Shown here: positions 18,722 to 20,880 of the stretch, one piece after another
Layout of the letters: each line of letters starts with the position of its first letter
Position numbering within the stretch: position 1 is the stretch's first letter
From: Armatimonadaceae bacterium
GTDB lineage: Bacteria; Armatimonadota; Armatimonadia; Armatimonadales; Armatimonadaceae
Length of the DNA: 20,880 nt
Assembly: GCA_030446525.1 (NCBI GenBank)
Contig: JAUJNC010000099.1
Coordinates: forward strand, 1-20,880
Reading direction: 5' to 3'
Made by a program: the position numbers and the translations under genes
The notes under the pieces: model-generated
What the model was told of the DNA's origin: nothing
The model's input: the letters and a program-made list of their open reading frames with translations, nothing else
The model's database searches: none

Positions 18722-19269
18722 TTATCCGCTGCCGCCGGGCTCCTGCTTAGCCAGCAGCAGTTGGAGCACGCGGCGCTGCTCCTGCAGCAGAGCGCGGTGC
18801 TCTTCCAGCAACGCCGCCTGTTGCGCGTGTAGATGTTCCAGCAGGGCGACCACATCCCGGAGGCGCGTCAGCGGCGCTGCTCCTCCGCGCCCTGCCGCCG
18901 CCGTGCGCGGTGTGCCACCAGCGGCGGGCGGTTCAGCCGCAGACGGTCCAGCGTGAACGTCCCCCTAGCCGTGATGGCATACAGCCTGCCGTCCGCAAGT
19001 TCCACCAAGTGCGCGCTCGCTGGCCCCTGGCGCGGGTTCCATAAGGCCGGATCATCGGGTCCTTGCGGCCAGTAGTCCGCTTTGTACTCATTGCAGCGGT
19101 GGCAGCAATAAATGAGGTTGTCGGGCGTGTCCGCGCCACCCCGGGCCTGTGGGCGGAAGTGGTCGATGGTGAGCTGCCCCGCCGCGTCCGTCTCGGTGAC
19201 GCCGCAGTACTTGCAGGCGAAGTTCGCCCGCGCGCGGACCTGCTCGCGCAGTTCGGCGGGGACGCTCAT
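18722..19269 (-). CDS. HNH endonuclease with C-terminal coiled coil (one frameshift)
   Basis: The N-terminal 65 residues form a zinc-ribbon-type HNH nuclease: CKYC (19-22), TIDHFRPQARGG (34-45, Asp36/His37), NLIYCCHRCN (51-60, Cys56/Cys59) and EYKADYW. This family cuts or nicks DNA. The frame as given stops at 18868-18870 after 133 residues. Adding one C to the CGCTGACG stretch there opens a continuation of about 48 residues, LTRLRDVVALLEHLHAQQ, then LLEEHRALLQEQRRVLQLLL, ending at the TAA at 18722-18724. Leucines recur in heptads, so the true protein is probably about 181 residues with a C-terminal coiled coil. Its ATG overlaps the upstream gene's stop by 4 nt. It has no obvious link to sulfatase function. 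Similar stand-alone HNH genes occur in many copies in planctomycetes and cyanobacteria; role unknown. Confidence 0.82.
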
Positions 19270-19580
19270 GCGGCCCGCAACGGCGCCGCCTGTGCCAGTT
19301 GCTCATGGAGGGCGGCGATGTCACGGCGCAGCGCCTCGTTCTCGTCCGCCAGCGCCTGGATCTGTTGCGTCACCGCCGACAGCCGCGATACGGCCGCCTC
19401 CACCTCGCTTCGCAGGGTCTCAAGGGTCGTCGGCGCCTGTGGCATCCGCGGCGCAAGCAGGGCCTCCTCCGCTTGGTCCTGCCGTTCGTACCAGGCCGCG
19501 AGCTGCGCCTGCTCCGCGTCGGTCAGTCTGTCGCCGCGTGTCGCCTTGTCGTGCAGCCGGCGGGCCAGCGTGTTGTCCAT
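19266..19580 (-). CDS. Small coiled-coil protein paired with HNH endonuclease
   Basis: This intact 104-residue protein starts MDNTLARRLHDKATRGDRLT. It contains an EQAQLAAWYERQDQAEEALL segment (about 23-42) and a long predicted coiled coil from about 54 to 98 (LETLRSEVEAAVSRLSAVTQ and DENEALRRDIAALHEQLAQ). There is no signal peptide or membrane segment. A strong ribosome site, GAGGAGGG (complement of 19591-19598), lies 10 nt before the ATG, supporting this start and expression. Its stop overlaps the HNH start by 4 nt, so the two are translationally coupled. I do not know a function; a structural or inhibitory partner for the nuclease, contacting its C-terminal coil, is an inference. Confidence 0.8.
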   Translation of the reverse strand: MDNTLARRLHDKATRGDRLTDAEQAQLAAWYERQDQAEEALLAPRMPQAPTTLETLRSEVEAAVSRLSAVTQQIQALADENEALRRDIAALHEQLAQAAPLRAA

Positions 19581-19659
19581 GGTTGGGCCGCCCTCCTCAA
19601 TAGATGTGTCGTCTTCTATATTGCGCCGGCAGTCGTTATCTTCCTGCCGCGCGGCGGGC

Positions 19660-19724
19660 GCAGGGTCATTCAGTTTTCTTGCCGGGCGTTTTCAACGCCC
19701 GGCAAGAAAACTGAACAGCCCTGC
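19660..19724. repeat. Large near-perfect hairpin in a divergent intergenic region
   Basis: A perfect 22-bp inverted repeat spans 19669-19690 and 19694-19715 (left arm begins TTCAGTTTTCTTGCCGGGCG) around a 3-nt loop. After a 3x3 internal loop the stem resumes with GCAGGG (19660-19665) pairing CCCTGC (19719-19724). Neither strand has a T-run after the stem, and neighbouring genes start, rather than end, on both sides, so a simple terminator is unlikely. A transposon-end or REP-like hairpin, a structured RNA or a regulator site are possible. Confidence 0.7.
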
Positions 19725-19858
19725 GGGCAAAGAGGTCTGCGCGACGCGCGCGGCGAACGTAACACTGGACATCGAGATGGATTCTATCAGCCTATTTCAT
19801 TGGTTGTTCAGGTGAACACGGTGGCCTGCCGGGGTAGGTCGTAACCGGGCACATTGTT

Positions 19859-20880
19859 ATGAGAAACGTGACGCGACGCGACTTCCTGCAGCGGGCAGGC
19901 CTGGGCGCGGCGGCGATGGCGCTGCCGGAGTGGGCGCGGGCGCAGGGAGGCCGCAAACCCAACATCGTCTTCTTCATCGCCGACGACATGGACGCCGACC
20001 TGTTCAACTTCCGGCCCGAAGGCAAGGGCAAGAACCTGACGCCGAACCTGGACCGGCTGGCGGCCGGGGCGACGATCCTGTGGGAACAGCACATCGCCTC
20101 GCCCGTCTGCACGCCCAGCCGCTATAACTGTCTCACCGGACGCTACGCCAGCCGCGCGCGCAACCCGCGCTTCACCCAGACGGCCTCCCGCGCCGGCATG
20201 ACGCTCGTGACCTGGAACTCCAGCATCCTGCCCGACGACACGACCCTGCCCAAACTGCTCCAGAAGGCGGGCTATGTCACGGGCATGGCGGGCAAGAACC
20301 ACACGATCCAGGTCCCCGGCTGGGAGCGCATCCCCGCGGACGCCGACCCGCGCGACCCGGCGGTCGCGCAGCGGCTGAAGGAGAACGCCCGGCGCACGCA
20401 CGAGGCGATCCGCGCCTGCGGCTTCGACTACGCGGCCTCGATCTACAACAACAACGCCGAAGCCATCGGGCCCCAGCCGCTGTGTGTGCACAACATGGAC
20501 TGGATCGCGAAGGGCGGTCTGGACTTCATCGAGCAGAACAAGGACAAGCCTTTCTTCCTGTACTTCGCCTCGACGCTGACGCACTCGCCCTACCCGAAGG
20601 AGAAGTCGTGGGGCGCGGACCCCCTCGCGACGCCGGACGGCTACCTCGAAAAGCCGCTGGACGTCCTGCCCCCGCGCGATTCCCTGCCCAAGCGGCTCGG
20701 CGAGGCCGGGATCGAAACGACACCCCGGCGGGCGATGGCGCTCTGGCTGGACGACGCCCTCGGCGCTTTGATGGGAAAGCTGGAACAGCACGGCCTGCTC
20801 GACGACACCATCCTCTTTTTCTTCAACGACAACGGCCAGGAGGGCAAAGGCTCGATCTACCAGTCCGCCACGCACGCGCC
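19859..20880 (+). CDS. Tat-exported type I sulfatase, CTPSR type (3' end outside window)
   Basis: The first 340 residues of an intact sulfatase are present. The ATG at 19859 opens a twin-arginine signal, TRRDFLQRAGLGAAAMA (residues 5-21), ending near ARAQG. NIVFFIADDMDADLFNF (35-51) supplies Asp42/Asp43, and the formylglycine motif CTPSR is at 84-88 in SPVCTPSRYNCLTGR. GMAGKNHTI stands where many relatives have GKWH. KPFFLYFASTLTHSPYPKEK and ILFFFNDNGQEGKGS (with the conserved Asp-Asn) follow before the window ends. About 100-150 residues should lie beyond. No strong ribosome site precedes the ATG. The gene begins after a 278-nt divergent region shared with the HNH cassette. Unlike the other exported sulfatases here, Tat export implies it folds in the cytoplasm first. 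Confidence 0.9.
   Translation, partial: MRNVTRRDFLQRAGLGAAAMALPEWARAQGGRKPNIVFFIADDMDADLFNFRPEGKGKNLTPNLDRLAAGATILWEQHIASPVCTPSRYNCLTGRYASRARNPRFTQTASRAGMTLVTWNSSILPDDTTLPKLLQKAGYVTGMAGKNHTIQVPGWERIPADADPRDPAVAQRLKENARRTHEAIRACGFDYAASIYNNNAEAIGPQPLCVHNMDWIAKGGLDFIEQNKDKPFFLYFASTLTHSPYPKEKSWGADPLATPDGYLEKPLDVLPPRDSLPKRLGEAGIETTPRRAMALWLDDALGALMGKLEQHGLLDDTILFFFNDNGQEGKGSIYQSATHA

Noticed and set aside
18625..18750. Short plus-strand frame of 41 codons starting at an ATG that overlaps the arylsulfatase stop
   Set aside because: Low-complexity Ala/Arg composition, overlaps the 3' end of the HNH gene, no motif; probably chance, though it could be the stub of a gene cut off by the HNH cassette.
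18860..18875. Programmed -1 frameshift in the HNH gene
   Set aside because: No slippery heptamer precedes the TGA; a single missing C explains the break and matches the indel pattern elsewhere.
19660..19724. Hairpin as a Rho-independent terminator
   Set aside because: No T-tract follows the stem on either strand, and both neighbouring transcription units start here instead of ending.
1..20880. CRISPR arrays, tRNA or rRNA genes, integrase-type attachment sites
   Set aside because: No regularly spaced repeats, no cloverleaf-like or rRNA-like sequence and no integrase gene were seen on reading both strands.

Overview
The window is high-GC DNA holding a dense, mostly plus-strand catabolic island. 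Nine type I (formylglycine-dependent) sulfatases lie with one formylglycine-generating enzyme (FGE), an alpha-L-fucosidase (GH29), a PhoD-like metallophosphatase and a PhyH-type Fe(II)/2-oxoglutarate dioxygenase. This content resembles sulfated-fucan or other sulfated-glycan loci of Planctomycetes, Verrucomicrobia, Lentisphaerae and Kiritimatiellota, or a similar environmental lineage. No rRNA or single-copy marker is present, so the phylum is an inference.

Layout. (1) 1-3752: GH29 fucosidase, then a Tat-exported PhoD-like phosphatase. (2) 3795-9131: three sulfatases without visible signal peptides and a PhyH dioxygenase; the last three genes are packed or overlapping. (3) 9323-16637: a second transcription unit with a small secreted protein, the FGE (probably a lipoprotein) and four Sec-exported sulfatases, three of the junctions being ATGA overlaps or very short gaps. 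(4) 16638-17261: a gene-poor gap with a minus-strand gene remnant that seems to be split by a 141-bp MITE-like element flanked by TA. (5) 17262-18625: a secreted arylsulfatase. (6) 18722-19580: a minus-strand two-gene cassette of a small coiled-coil protein and an HNH endonuclease, unrelated to the sulfatases. (7) 19581-20880: a divergent intergenic region with a large, nearly perfect hairpin, then a Tat-exported sulfatase that runs off the end.

Working model: the FGE converts the motif cysteine of the sulfatases to formylglycine. The exported sulfatases and the fucosidase would then remove sulfate esters and fucose from an external glycan, while the signal-less sulfatases and the dioxygenase would act on smaller imported products in the cytoplasm. 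The substrate is inferred from gene content only.

Quality note: reading frames are broken many times, and the breaks are strongly clustered (about 3.1-4.75 kb, 9.67-9.87 kb, 14.3-16.5 kb and 17.3-18.5 kb). Many can be repaired by restoring one base to a short C, G or T run, and start/stop overlaps survive between broken genes. Uncorrected sequencing indels are therefore more likely than true pseudogenes. Frame-broken genes are listed over their full inferred span.
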